DNA from: Ephydatia muelleri | Lineage: Eukaryota > Porifera > Demospongiae > Spongillida > Spongillidae | Assembly (NCBI GenBank): GCA_013339895.1 | Contig: JABACO010000001.1 | Span: 1,268,544 to 1,332,543 of the forward strand | Reading direction: 5' to 3' | Length of the DNA: 64,000 nt | In this document: positions 49,401 to 61,300 of the stretch, one piece after another | How the letters are laid out: every line of letters begins with the position of its first letter | How positions within the stretch are numbered: position 1 is the first letter of the stretch | Translations under genes and position numbers: made by a program | The notes under the pieces: generated by a model | What the model was told of the DNA's origin: nothing | The model's input: only the letters and a program-made list of their open reading frames with translations | Databases searched by the model: none

Positions 49401-51394
49401 AGCTGCAGCTTTCAGAGGCTTGCCTGGATCATTTTTATGTGCAATTTACCGACCTTTATGGTAAACGTTATATAGTAAAAGGGGATTATATGATATTGTA
49501 AATTTTTTACACAGGGATAACCTCTACCACAATGAATGTTCATCTATTAACCCACCTGCCATTTTATGTGAGAGCATGGGGCCCATTGTGGACTACATCA
49601 TGCTACTGTTTTGAAAGTGCAAATGGTACATTAAGAAAACTCTTCCATGGCACAAGAAACATGTCAAAACAGGTAACAGTTGAAACCAATATAATCTCAG
49701 TACACTTATGCACACTTACATACGTCATCAGTGCATATAATCCTATTCTTTGGAATGCAGATTCTGTACTCATTTTCCATGTTTCAACTTCTTTCTCGCC
49801 TGAAACCAAGTGTAAATAGTGCAAGAAGGTAAATAGAGTGCTTGCATAAAATAGCACTTCTTAACATGTGCTATGATTGATAGTTTGATTGATACAAGAG
49901 AAACAGCAGTAACATTGGGTTCAGCACAACAATTCACAAAGTATACATCACAGGCTGAATTGGAAGCAATGCATATCAATACAAATGGCCATACTTTACA
50001 GTCATGTGAATTTGAGATATATTTCAGAGTGTCATTTAGAAATGAAGTATATCACAGCACTTCATACACAAGGTCATCAGTGCAAAACAGTTACACTGTG
50101 ATGTACCAAAGTGAAGACAGTTGTCAGTTTGGAGAGATTAATTATTTCCTTACACTACGTCACCAGGCGTTTGGTGAAATCATTTCAGCAATCATTACTC
50201 CGTTTGATACTTCTACAGCTGTTTCAGGAGGTAGATTTGACTCTGTGCAGAAGTATATTAATTCAAAACTAAAGCTCATTCTTCGACATCAAAGCACCAA
50301 AATTAATGTACATGTTTCTCATATAATCTGCAAGTGTATTTCTATGAAAATTGGAGAAGATGAATACTTGGCACTTTTTGCCAACAATTATTGTGACATT
50401 GTTAATTAATTATTATTTGATTAGTGTATGTGTTTCAACAAATTGATTTGCATACGATGAATTCATGTGATGTGATGTGATGTTGATTGCAGATGCACGC
50501 GCGCCTACATGTAGATAAATTCTGCCGGTCTATTGTAATTGTGTGGATGTCAGTAGTTGCATGTAGCGACGAATCCTTTAGGCCCTCCTTAAATACATGT
50601 ATAATGGTGCAGGAAAATATAGAAGCAATTAAACAATTCTTGTCGTACTGCTTCAATCGAATACTGCTACTTCCCCGGCCGGGCCCCGAAATCCTGGATT
50701 CCACCCTGTCGAATGCCTGTCACCGTCAGTCAAGGTACCGCATGGAAACAATTGAGCAGCATACTAACGACAATAAACAGCGTACTTCTATGACGTTTTT
50801 TTGACAATTCTTAGAAGCTGTCATTCATTCTAGCTGCATGCGGGCGCGTATAGGCCTATTAAAACCGGTCTCTCGTCGATCGTGTCGAGTTACATGTACC
50901 GTCGATCGGTATGTAGCTATCAAGTGTAGCGCTATCATAGCCCGAATGTGAAATAATACACTGTTGTCTTCGCACCGTATATATATATCTCATTTGTACA
51001 GTGCTACAACACAGCTGAGGAGTCGATCTAAAATCATCCACGACAGGTCCCCAGACCATTTAACGACGTTATAACGCGTTGTAACGCCAAAAATTCCACC
51101 CGGGAAATCATCCACGACAGGTCCCCAGACCATTTAACGTTTATCAACGCATAAACACGCATAAATACACGTTATAACGCGTTGTAACGCCAAAAATTCC
51201 ACCCGGGAAGTCATACGTATGCATATTATTCCATTCAATGCTGCAGTCAGTGCCTTTTGTATCACAACAGACTGTCTGTCATCCAGTTTCCAATGCTCTA
51301 ATGGGCATTGCCTCTAATGGGCATTGCGTCAGCACTGCTTACCAATGTGATGGCTTTGATGATTGCAAGGACAACTCTGATGAAACTAATTGCT
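43480..51394 (+). CDS. LDLa-SRCR-LDLa receptor-like protein, partial
   Basis: Four exons join in phase. 43480-43575 is an LDL-receptor class A repeat ('CDRRKDCADKSDEIEC'). 43679-43837 is the first half of an SRCR domain ('GNVELCIHNQYYPICGNVW', 'TEATVACRQLGYNSG'). 43953-44126 is the second SRCR half ('GAPTTSLVFGPF', 'NSLSRACSDTETSLYMCYWY', 'AVYCSAP'). 51247-51394 is another LDLa ('CITTDCLSSSFQCSNGHC', 'AYQCDGFDDCKDNSDETNC'). SRCR and LDLa are extracellular Cys-rich binding modules. The last exon carries a 16-bp tandem duplication (TCTAATGGGCATTGC repeated) that shifts frame. The 7.1-kb intron holds a CACTA-like element. 5' and 3' exons are not identified. Confidence 0.75.
44690..45000 (+). other. 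Exon-like plus-strand frame with a 30-bp repeat
   Basis: After acceptor 'aactttgcag', the frame reads YNTESCKDKHHMKHTSC, a basic stretch, then four repeats of TSPSVWPCTP encoded by a 30-bp minisatellite (about 44800-44925). It lies inside the CACTA-like element near its left end. Function not recognised; it could be a third product or non-coding. Confidence 0.3.
45010..47141 (-). CDS. BEN-domain protein of CACTA-like element 2
   Basis: Probable start ATG at 47141 (MSLRLLSANWG), donor gtaagt at 47107. The next exon carries a Tudor-like segment ('THACITFDDGSTSVVPT', 'VCEVKWTDGKVYYATIVALG'). Then come a charged linker (46610-46850), a coiled-coil segment (45550-45661, 'LKAQVLCLQKQVTYLLTIKA') and the BEN core (45190-45400, 'TAAKLALALLSVFFTDQEMA', 'RQLLNPNIISGIHSKI'). 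The final exon (about 45010-45120) is 'HIKYKFPQTNEQQWQKIL', 'NMNSKCRSLRNKEKRKQ'. BEN domains bind DNA. The gene is divergent to the transposase with only about 80 bp between start codons. Exon borders in the middle are approximate. Confidence 0.65.
47142..47224. promoter_or_regulatory. Compact divergent promoter inside the transposon
   Basis: 83 bp separate the two divergent start codons. It contains a CCAAT-type box (tactattggttac) and a CACGTG E-box (aatcacgtgct). No TATA box was identified with confidence. Confidence 0.45.
47225..50409 (+). CDS. CACTA-like transposase
   Basis: Nine exons with GT-AG borders: 47225-48083, 48133-48361, 48414-48526, 48584-49059, 49113-49206, 49263-49460, 49515-49672, 49761-49828 and about 49870-50409 (TAA). 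The N-terminus is basic then acidic, with two similar blocks (SEEE..SYLKKRQEQPQEDD and SEEE..SYMYLMRRQEQP). A Cys cluster (CSYCHHLMM..CPNGC) follows. The core has 'FCLNTDGVAVFKSS', 'WPIWLQINELPP', 'CALVANNIQYNGHFGCTTCD' and 'MVVDDLHCVDLGVVKALCTH', the block order of CACTA/EnSpm transposases (Transposase_21 type). 'THLPFYVRAWGPLWTTSCYC' and 'FESANGTLRKLFHGT' follow. I saw no internal stop, so the gene may be active. Confidence 0.75.
51030..51207 (+). repeat. Duplicated right terminus of the CACTA-like element
   Basis: A block of about 73 bp (gttataacgcgttgtaacgc...ttccacccggga, then 'atcatccacgacaggtcccc') occurs twice. The outer copy is the apparent terminus. Confidence 0.8.
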
Positions 51395-51399
51395 GTGAG

Positions 51400-52555
51400 T
51401 TTGAAATTAAGTGTGTCTTGATGAATTTTGTGCTGAATATGATATTGTAACATTTCTCAGCCATGTAAGCATATAACAATGTCCCATGTCATTATACTGC
51501 TCTACCACTGAAATTGTGTACAAAAACATAGCATCATACAATTTTACTTGTATGTGAGTAGCATTAAACCCTGAACCAAATATTTACATAGATCAGTATT
51601 GTCCATGTACAAATATCTGTATTTCAGATCTTTGCAAGCAAATCCTATCAATTTCAATAGTCAAATGTTGTTGCCCAAATGTTTACTGATGTGGGGTGAA
51701 GATGTTGAATGCTTTATGATGTGTGTACAAGTGATGCAGATAGATAGAGACTTTGTTTCATCACAATAATTAATAACAAACATTATTACATTATCCTTTC
51801 TCTCCACTTGCATGAAACATACATGTTAATTATGTTTCATGTCCACCGAGGCTATGAAGATCACTTTGCAACCCAATACCAATTTAAATGCAGAAAGATT
51901 TTTTAATAATTCGCAAAGTAGCATCTAGCATTTACCTCACTTATATATGTACAGTAACTCAAATACCTATCCACATGCAGCTTGCACCCAAGGAATGGTC
52001 AGACAAAATACCTGGACACAATCAGGGCCACCTACATTACATGTATGAGGATAAATACATTTGAGATCCAAATAAATGAACAGTATGTACATGTATGCCA
52101 GAATTTGCAAATTAATTTGTGTTTCAAACATCACTGACATTTTGAACACTTGTCCAGTATAGTTTGGAATGATCAAGCTAAGTGTGCATACACCAACCTT
52201 CCATGTCATGCCATTTACAGAAATTATTGTAATTTTAAACATTTGTTCATTTGTAATTATTGAGTAAGTATAGTTGCATAGCATAGAAAATAGTGTCATA
52301 AAATACCGGAACTGAACAAGAATAGTTGGCATTTGTGCTGAAGGCAATAGTCATGGAATTTTTCTAATGTAAAACTCATAATGATGAAACTGAAGTCAGT
52401 ATGCATTACCAGCTAACATCATGACAGTATAATATCTTCATGTCTCAGCATCAATGTGCACTTAGATGCATAGCGAATATTGTCATCCTGCAGAGTATTT
52501 TTGAATAGTGATTGAATGGTTATAATGATACACAAGTTGTTACCTTCTTGCAGCA
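51400..52555. other. Intronic or intergenic, no gene seen
   Basis: AT-rich sequence with short frames only, downstream of the LDLa exon donor at 51395. A following exon of the SRCR/LDLa gene was not recognised. Confidence 0.4.
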
Positions 52556-52556
52556 G

Positions 52557-53213
52557 TAGTCTCGCACCCAGACCCAAGGTTACGCAGCTGTGGGTTGATT
52601 ACATCACCGCTACATGTAAGTAGCGGGAACCAACCAGATTAGAAGTATGGCATATAATCGAGAGTTTCATTAGGATTCTGTGACGGTATGTGGTGACACG
52701 CAACAGTCTTACAGTCTAAGGCACATGGGCCGACTTGCCAGCTTCTGCGATGTGGTTACACTGCCCTTGTGTGTGTGAGCGTGCATATACATGTATATGT
52801 GTGTGCGTGCGTGCTGTGTGCATGTGTGTGTGTCGTGCGTGTGTGTGCGTGCGCGGCACACACATACACACGTACACAGATATGTACACACACGCACCAA
52901 ACGCACGCACACAAACATACACAAACACACACACACACACACATACACACACATACACGCACATACACACACACATACACGCACATACACACACACACAC
53001 ATGCACACACACACACACACACACAACACTGGCCTAATTAACCTCTTGATAAACATTCTAATGTTAGACTTGCCTTCGGGACACGCACTCTAAACCCTAA
53101 ACCCCAAGTATCTTCCTCAGTCTGCTGCGTAGCTGTGTTTAGTAGTTCACCAGACCCTACTTAAACGTAGCTGCACCCGCGGCTGCGTAACTTTGGGATC
53201 TGGGTACGAGACT
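52557..53213 (+). mobile_element. MITE family 1, long member containing CA/TG repeats
   Basis: Left end AGTCTCGCACCCAGACCCAA; right end, inverted, AGTCTCGTACCCAGATCCCA. Similarity continues through TTACGCAGC, giving TIRs of about 34 bp. The flanks ttgcagcag and ttggcagcag resemble a target duplication. The interior holds a TG/CA-rich stretch (52768-53026). Confidence 0.6.
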
Positions 53214-53372
53214 TTGGCAGCAGCAGCAGCACAATTGTGCTCAATAATAATTGTAATAATTATTCAGCATCATTCATTTCCATACATTCCAGCAACACCA
53301 TTTCCTTACCAAGCAGCATCTTTCCTTTCTTCAATGATACTTTGAATGTTTACCTTCTAATGTTAAATACAT

Positions 53373-53634
53373 TAACCTCTTTCACGGGCAACAGTGCTGC
53401 AGCTATCTATACTGAAGCCATTTTTTATTTAACCATAATCGTTTTTGGAGTCAATAATATATTGTTCAGAGGAAACGTTTATCTTCTCGTCAAACTCGCA
53501 GAAGTTGTTTAAACGCTTATTCCTCACAATACCGCATTCGCCAAAAACAATTGATACTAATTGACACAAAACATTTTAAAAAGGGCTTCTTTAGCAGCCG
53601 CAAAGCAATATTGCGTTGTTGCCCGCAAAAGAGG
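53373..53634 (+). mobile_element. MITE family 2
   Basis: Ends ACCTCTTTCACGGGCAACAG and, inverted, ACCTCTTTTGCGGGCAACAA. About 260 bp, AT-rich, no coding. The tandem copy is at about 55217-55494. Solo ends occur near 33502-33553 and 57785-57852. Confidence 0.6.
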
Positions 53635-53645
53635 TACATGCAACG

Positions 53646-53840
53646 ACACATACTCACACACACACAACGCACACGCACACACGCACAGACACACACACGC
53701 ACACACACACACATACGCACACACATGCGCACACACACACACGCACACACACACACACGCACACACATGCGCACACACACACATGCACACACGCACACAC
53801 ACACGCACACACACACACACACGCACACACACACACGCAC

Positions 53841-53918
<78 letters not shown>
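53646..53918 (+). repeat. CA/CG microsatellite, unit 1
   Basis: cacacgc and cacaca runs; all long His/Thr or Cys/Val frames here are artefacts. The counterpart in unit 2 is 55508-55812. Confidence 0.98.
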
Positions 53919-53922
<4 letters not shown>

Positions 53923-53924
53923 CT

Positions 53925-54060
53925 CAAACCGTACTTTCCATCAGCAGCCAGCATGGCCATCAGTTTCTTCTCCCGCCTGTGCAGAATGATGCTCTCTTTT
54001 TGAGCACACACTGTTTTTTTTGCACAGCTATGGTATCATCTTCCACCAGCTCCTCCTGTG
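53925..54060 (-). other. Charged coiled-coil exon-like piece, unit 1
   Basis: On the minus strand, after 'tccccacag', the frame reads EELVEDDTIAVQKK. An eight-A run then shifts it to 'AQKESIILHRREKKLMAMLA', 'ADGKYGLR', ending at a gt. The same piece with the same A-run lies in unit 2 (55811-55948). It could be two exons or a frameshifted relic. Family not recognised. Confidence 0.4.
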
Positions 54061-54661
54061 GGGATAGAAAGAGGATCACCACTGGTGCACTGCACGACCA
54101 CTGGTCATGAGTGTAGTACAAGACCCTACATAATACCTCCAACCGACACCTGACACCACCTACAATCCTAGTACACACCCAACATCATATAATCCTCCAA
54201 CAACCTACACACCCTACACTCCACCTCCAACACCCCAGCTAGGTACGCATGCAGGTAGAAATTGGATGCGTAGAACTTACTTCAAAATGTGTTAACTGCT
54301 GTCATCGTTTTTCAAACACTAGTTGAAAACAACGACATTTTGATGACAAAGAAACACAATAAAGGACCCCTTACTTTATACTCCGACTGAACAAACAGAG
54401 CTACACACACTACGACGTACACATAAACACTACGCGTGTCACTGTGTTTCCACATAGCGGTGATGTAATCCACTCGCAGCTGTCGGGAATCGTGCCCAGG
54501 TACGGGACTACGGTTAAAATAGTTATTGTAATTTGTTAATCTTTATTTCGAATTATCAGATCCTGAACGATAATTGATAATAAAAGTCCCGACAAATTAA
54601 TTGGCAATTGATTGTTCATCACACGTGGAGGGTGGGGGGGGAGAAGAGCGCGCTCCAAAAT

Positions 54662-54811
54662 ACAGAGGCGTAGGAACCGGGGGGGCGGAGGGGGCCGACG
54701 TATACTTCGGCCCCCCCCCCCTGTCGTAAGCGACTGCACCCCCCCCCCCCCCCCCCCGTTAATAATTTTCAAAGTCGGCCCCCCCAATGTTAAATACGTT
54801 CCTACGCCTCT
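54662..54811 (+). mobile_element. hAT-type MITE, 150 bp
   Basis: The terminal inverted repeat CAGAGGCGTAGGAAC and GTTCCTACGCCTCTG is perfect over 15 bp, with G- and C-rich runs inside. It is absent from unit 2 of the tandem duplication. Confidence 0.8.
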
Positions 54812-55682
54812 GAAATATGCCGCCCCTCCAATATAACCGCCCCCCCCCATTGCCTTATTCCTGTATCCGCATTAGCATGAAAATATGCCAGGAAGTGTGT
54901 ACACAAATGGTAGAATGTAACTTGCAGACACACAAATGGTAGACCCCAAGTATCTTCCTCAGTCTGCTGCGTAGCTGTGTTTAGTAGTTCACCAGACCCT
55001 ACTTAAACGTAGCTGCACCCGCGGCTGCGTAACTTTGGGATCTGGGTACGTGACTTTGGCAGCAGCAGCAGCACAATTGTGCTCATTAATAATAGTAATA
55101 ATTATTCAGCATCATTCATTTCCATACATTCCAGCAACACCATTTCCTTACCAAGCAGCATCTTTCCTTTCTTCAATGATACTTTGAATGTTTACCTTCT
55201 AATGTTAAACACATTAAGCTCTTTCACGGGCAACAGTGCTGCAGCTGCTATACTGAAGCCATTTTTTATTTAACCATAATCGTTTTTGGAGTCAATAATA
55301 TATTGTTCAGAGGAAACGTTTATCTTTCCGTCGAACTCGCAGAAGTTGTTTAGTTTTCTAGAAACGCTTATTCCTCACAATACCGCATTCGCCAAAAACA
55401 CTACTTTAATTGATACTAATTGACACAAAACATTTTAAAAAGGGCTTCTTTAGCAGCCGCAAAGCAATATTGCGTTGTTGCCCGCAAAAGAGGTGCATGC
55501 AACGACACATACTCTCACACACACACAACGCACACGCACACACGCACACACACACACACGCACACACACACACATACGCACACACATGCGCACACACACA
55601 CACGCACACACCACACACACGCACACACATGCGCACACACACACACATGCACACACACACACACGCACACACACACACGCAC

Positions 55683-55814
<132 letters not shown>

Positions 55815-56499
55815 CTCAAACCGTACTTTCCATCAGCAGCCAGCATGGCCATCAGTTTCTTCTCCCGCCTGTGCAGAATGATGCTCTCTTTTTGAGCACA
55901 CACTGTTTTTTTTGCACAGCTATGGTATCATCTTCCACCAGCTCCTCCTGTGGGGATAGAAAGAGGATCACCACTGGTGCACTGCACGACCACTGGTCAT
56001 GAGTGTAGTACAAGACCCTACATAATACCTCCAACCGACACCTGACACCACCTACAATCCTAGTACACACCCAACATCATATAATCCTCCAACAACCTAC
56101 ACACCCTACACTCCACTTGCAACACCCCAGCTAGGTACGTATAGGTAGAAATTGGATGCGTGCAATAGTTAGAACTTACTTCAAAATGTGTTAACTGCTG
56201 TCATCGTTTTTCAAACACTAGTTGAAAACAACGACATTTTGATGACAAAGAAACACAATAAAGGACCCCTTACTTTATACTCCGACTGAACAAACAGAGC
56301 TTTGCGTCTCTGCCAAAGTAGTGCTGGTTTCACGACATTGCCTACCGTATATTTTATACACGAGCGCGACCGATACAAAACTAGCGATCGCGACTGATAC
56401 TAAACCAGTGATCGCGATCAAACCGCATTAGCATGAAAATATGCCAGGAAGTGTGTACACAAATGGTAGAATGTAACTTGCAGACACACATTTCGCTTT

Positions 56500-57900
56500 A
56501 TTCTCCATTCGTTACTAAACAGAACCTACGTAATTGCGGATAATTAATTCAGCTAGCCGGTAAACATTTCGACAACTGCATGGTAAGCTTGTTTCAGTGA
56601 AGTGACATTTTTTTTGTATCTTTTACCGACGTGTGATAGAAATATTATGGCTACGAAATCAATGCGTCCGTAAAAGATACGAAGTAAACACGCGAAGCTT
56701 ATATATGTGTTCAACAATAAGTATCGTCCCCCCTGCGCTATATAGAAACCCCCTTTTATCCCTGAATTTAATCAATAGATAATTCCATGCACAGAATGAA
56801 CGTTACTCTTCAGAGATTGATCCTCACTCATTTGCGAAAGAGTGAAAGTAGCAAAACATGCCCTTCACTCTTGCGTTGGCTTCACTCCAGAGGAGTGAAG
56901 CTAGCGAAGAGAGAAGGGCATTTCTTCTTTTTTCGACTTCCTAATTTGAATACTTTGCCCTACATCATTTCACTATGTGAGAATGTATTGTAGTGCCTCG
57001 CACCAATCATGCTGCCGACATTACCAGGTCCGATACCCCATCAGGTTTAAAACCACTATTTAGGTAAGAGCGTTTAAATCGCTTACAATTCGGTGTGTAC
57101 CTATATAGAGGGGTCCTGTCGCTATTGATCTGTTTAGAAAGGAATGAGGTTTTTATGTATTGTGTATGTGCTTGTCGAGCACTGTATAAATGAAATACAC
57201 GTATAATGCGACTGTGCATGCACGGATCAAATGTGGAGTCTCAGCACAACATAAGTACACTGTACGGAGTCACGTGATATAGCCGGTTCACTGTGGCTAA
57301 CCTGTTTCTCCCTAATGCAATATTCTCTCGACTTCATGTAGCACCAATGATAACTGACATAATTAAGGAGTTAGGTGTGGGCACTGGAGGGGTGCAAATG
57401 TAAAGGGAATCGATAAAGAGCCTTTTTCTGGAGACTTCTCAATCATGCATGGGTTAGCTGCATGAAAATTGTCATAGGTAACTGGTCCTACTTGGTTTAT
57501 CAATTAACATTGATAACAGCTTGGAAGGAGAAGAGGGGATCTGAGCCTACCGGTGTAATGTTTGTATCAACTTGGGATAGGTCCACTGCTTTGACAGAGC
57601 TCAAAGATGAGCTTATTAAAATTTGAATATTGTGCTGAGAAGACATGTTTACAAAGAACCTTTCCCCGAAACGCACAATACCACAATAATTGCCAACGCC
57701 CTCGACACTGAAAAATTATCAGCTTCGGGGAATTTGACAAGCAAATAAACTTTTCCTCTGTGTGTTGTTGGCTTCTAAAACGTTAATGGTAAACTAAAAA
57801 GTGGCCTAGCAGCTGCAGCGCAACATTGCGCTGTTGCCAACAAAAGAGTTAATAGATGGATCGCAAAAAAGAATATAACTTTACTATTTATACTACAACT
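56500..57900. other. No recognised gene
   Basis: Short frames only. 57785-57852 resembles an end of MITE family 2 ('gcaacattgcgctgttgcc'). Confidence 0.4.
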
Positions 57901-57912
57901 TCAATTTATTCT

Positions 57913-58125
57913 TCAATGGTGCTCTTCGATTTTGAAGTTTACAAGTGAATCTTTTGTAACACATCTGCCAAAGCCAGCCATGTTACAGATTTTATACCCC
58001 GTCCTGAATCCATCGCTGGTGTATGCCCGTGCATATACATTTTGTTCAGCATTCCAGTGGTGTTCATTCTCCAATGCTTTCACCATGGTTCTATTTGTAT
58101 CATTCAACAAATGTATTCCAAACAT
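57913..58125 (-). CDS. Hypothetical small protein or exon
   Basis: The frame contains 'MVKALENEHHWNAEQNVYAR', 'AYTSDGFRTGYKICNMAGFG' and 'RCVTKDSLVNFKIEEHH'. The composition looks protein-like, but I do not recognise a family. No acceptor was established. Confidence 0.3.
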   Translation of the reverse strand: MFGIHLLNDTNRTMVKALENEHHWNAEQNVYARAYTSDGFRTGYKICNMAGFGRCVTKDSLVNFKIEEHH

Positions 58126-58368
58126 TGAATAATTGGCACCAATCTGGTCAGAATGTTAATTCAGATTTTGAGAATGTCAATACTTATTTGACTCATATAT
58201 GTGTTTACTGTTTGCATTATTGTGTGACAAAGATTCCGAGAACTTGTACCAGTGTGCAGACAAAGAGATTCATAAGGACTCCAAAGGATTCTCGTGCAGT
58301 GTATTTTAAGCACATTATCGTTTCAGTCCTCTGTCATACCCTTGCGACAGCCGGCTAAAATAAAAACG

Positions 58369-61300
58369 ATGCTGAAGGAACTGGCTCTTCTTGTGACCTT
58401 ACTGACGCTTTTAACTGATGCCCGTCCCCAGCGCTTTGAGGTTTGGTACCATTGGGATCATATAATAGATAATTAGGACGATTTGATGCAGGAGCCGTTG
58501 AATGATCAAGATGAGATGAGCGAAGAGGTCGATATCAATGGGCCCCAGAGGTTTGACAACGGCGACCTATTGGATAACAATGACGAAATTCGAGATAATT
58601 CAGTAAGTGTGACGTTCCAGGTCAGAATAAATAATCCGTGTGTTCGTCGTATAACTTGTATTCTTCCTTGTCACCATGAAATTATTAGGTGATCGTAAGT
58701 TATCAATCGTGTAGCATTTTCCATTGCTTCTTACCGTGCCTACATTTTCCTTGCCAATCACGAACTGAATGCAGTGCGTAAGTATTCAATGCATGTCACT
58801 GCATTTAAAATTACACCTTATCCTGTTTACGTATTCGATTTATTATTGCCACGGATATGTCTTATACAGCGTGTAAGTATCAAAGATGTTGCATTTCCCA
58901 TGGCACGTAAACATGCCCCTTAATTCCTCACTTCATGGATACATCAATGAACAATGCAGCTCGTAAGTATCAACCATTGCGCCTTAACTGATACATACTT
59001 ACTCCTCTCTTCATGGATGTCTCGATGAACAATGCAGTTACCGATGGTAAGTATCAACCATTGCACCTTAACCAATACTTATTTACTCCTCTCCTCGTGG
59101 ATATCTCGATGAACAATACAGGATGTAAGTATCAAATATGTTGCATTTCCCATCGCTCCTTATCGTGACTACTTATTCATTGCTGCCATGGATATTATTA
59201 CGAACAATGCAGAAAGTGAGTATCAATGATGTTGCTTATGTCTCAGCATGTCTAACTATCCGGCTTATCATGAATACATGTTACAACAATCCAGCTTGTA
59301 TCAATGGTCACGTTGCATTTCCCATTCCACCATAATAATATGATATTACTTATTGTTATTATTACATGATACTTATTTGTGATATTAATTTTTTGATCAT
59401 TTGTTTCTCTTTATGATTTCATTTTAATTGTATGCATTTCATGTTTTGATAACTACCTATTTAGTGTATTATTCATTATGTATTATTAGACTCCATTATC
59501 ATAATAATAATTATCATTATTATTACTTTGGTATTATTAAAATATGAATGATTTTGCGTTTATTTTCCCATTGTACATGCCTACTTGTCAACGTGGATGC
59601 TATTATCAAAATAGCCATGTGTAAGCATCAGTAATATTGTATTTTCAATTGCACGTTAACATGCAAACCTATTCTTTGTTGCCATGGATACTATTACAAA
59701 CAATGCAGAAAGTGAGTATCAATAATGTTACACTTTCAAGTGCACATTAACAGGCATGCCTACTCATGCTTATTCCTTGTCCTCATGAATAATGTCTAAC
59801 AATGTAGAAAGTAAGTATCAATTATATTGCAAGTTCCCATTGCACACATTAACATGTCTCTTGTATTCACTTTCACCATGAATACCATAATGTAAAATGC
59901 AGCCTGTAAGTATCATTGTTGTCACAATTCACTTCTGCACCTTGACATGTGTATCATTCCGGCCTTGTCACCATGGATACTATCACTATCCAGTGTGTAA
60001 GTTGATGTACTGATTTCCCATTTCATCTTTAACATGCATACTTATCCATGTTGCCATGGATACTATTATGAATAATACAGCATGTAAGTATCAATGATGT
60101 TGCATTTCTCATTGCACCTTACTTATTCCTTGTTGCTATGGATACTATTACACAATGCAGGTTGTAAGTATCAATGATGATGCATTTCCCATTGCACCGT
60201 ACTTATTCCTTGTTGTCATGGATATTATTATGAACAATGCAGGTTGTAAGTATCAATAATGTTGCATTTCCCATTGCACTTGACTTATTCCTTGTTGCCA
60301 TGGATACTATTATGAACAATGCAGTGGGTAAGTATCAATAATGTTGCATTACACATACTTATTCCTCGTTGCCATGGATACTATTATGAACACTGCAGTG
60401 GGTAAGTATCAATGATGTTGCATTTCACATTGCACCTTACTTATTCCTTGTTGCCATGGATACTATTACGAACAATGCAGCCTGTAAGTGTCAATAATAT
60501 TGCACTTCCCATTGCACCTTACTTATTCCTTGTTGCCATGGATACTATTATGAACACTACAGCATGTAAGTATCAATAATATTGCATTTCCCATTGCACC
60601 TTACTTATTCCTTGTTGCCATGGATGCTATTATGAACAATGCAGAATGTAAGTATCGCATTTCCCATTGCACCTTACTTATTCCTTGTTGCCATGGATAC
60701 TGTTACGAACAATGCAGCCTGTAAGTGTCAATAATATTGCACTTCCCATTGCACCTTACTTATTCCTTGTTGCCATGGATACTATTATGAACAATGCAGA
60801 ATGTAAGTATCAATAATGTTGCACTTCCCATTGCACCTTACATATTCCTTGTTGCCATGGATTATTATGAACAATGCAGCCTGTAAGTATCAAGAATGTT
60901 TCTTTCCCACTTCACTTTACCCATGCCTATTTCTTGTTTGCCATCAATATTATTATGAAAAATGCAGCTGGTATGTATCAATGGTGTTGCATTGCCAATT
61001 GCGCCTTAACATTCCTACATATACTATGCACACTTGATGGACAATTCAGTGCGTAAGTACATGTATAAAGAATTCATCATTGCATATTAACATACATTAT
61101 TTCTTGTCAACCTCGGATACTATCTGTACATACAGTGTGTAAGTATCAATTATGTTGCATTTCCTTTGCACCTTAACGTACCCATTTATTCCTTGTTACC
61201 ATGGATACTATTGTCCCAGTGTGTAAGTACAGATCATTGCATTTCCTATTGCATTTGAACATGACAGCCTAATCATTTCTTGCCACTGTGGATGCGCAAT

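Larger units (their letters stand above)
44478..51207 (+). mobile_element. Apparently intact CACTA-like transposon with BEN gene
   Basis: 6.7 kb within an intron. The left end CCCGACGAATAATTTACGCG and the right end (read inverted) CCCGGGTGGAATTTTTGGCG form imperfect TIRs of about 30 bp. AA flanks both ends. Dense palindromic subterminal repeats of the AACGCGTT/ATAACGCGTTA type lie at 44495-44610 and 51060-51195. Two divergent genes, a transposase and a BEN-domain protein, fill the interior. No coding defect was seen in the transposase exons. Confidence 0.75.

Noticed and set aside
53517-54011. Long Cys/Val and His/Thr reading frames
   Set aside because: They are translations of the CA/TG microsatellite, open in several frames on both strands. 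The same applies at 5009-5488, 23807-24096, 29231-29763, 30070-30442, 52709-53093 and 55406-55903.
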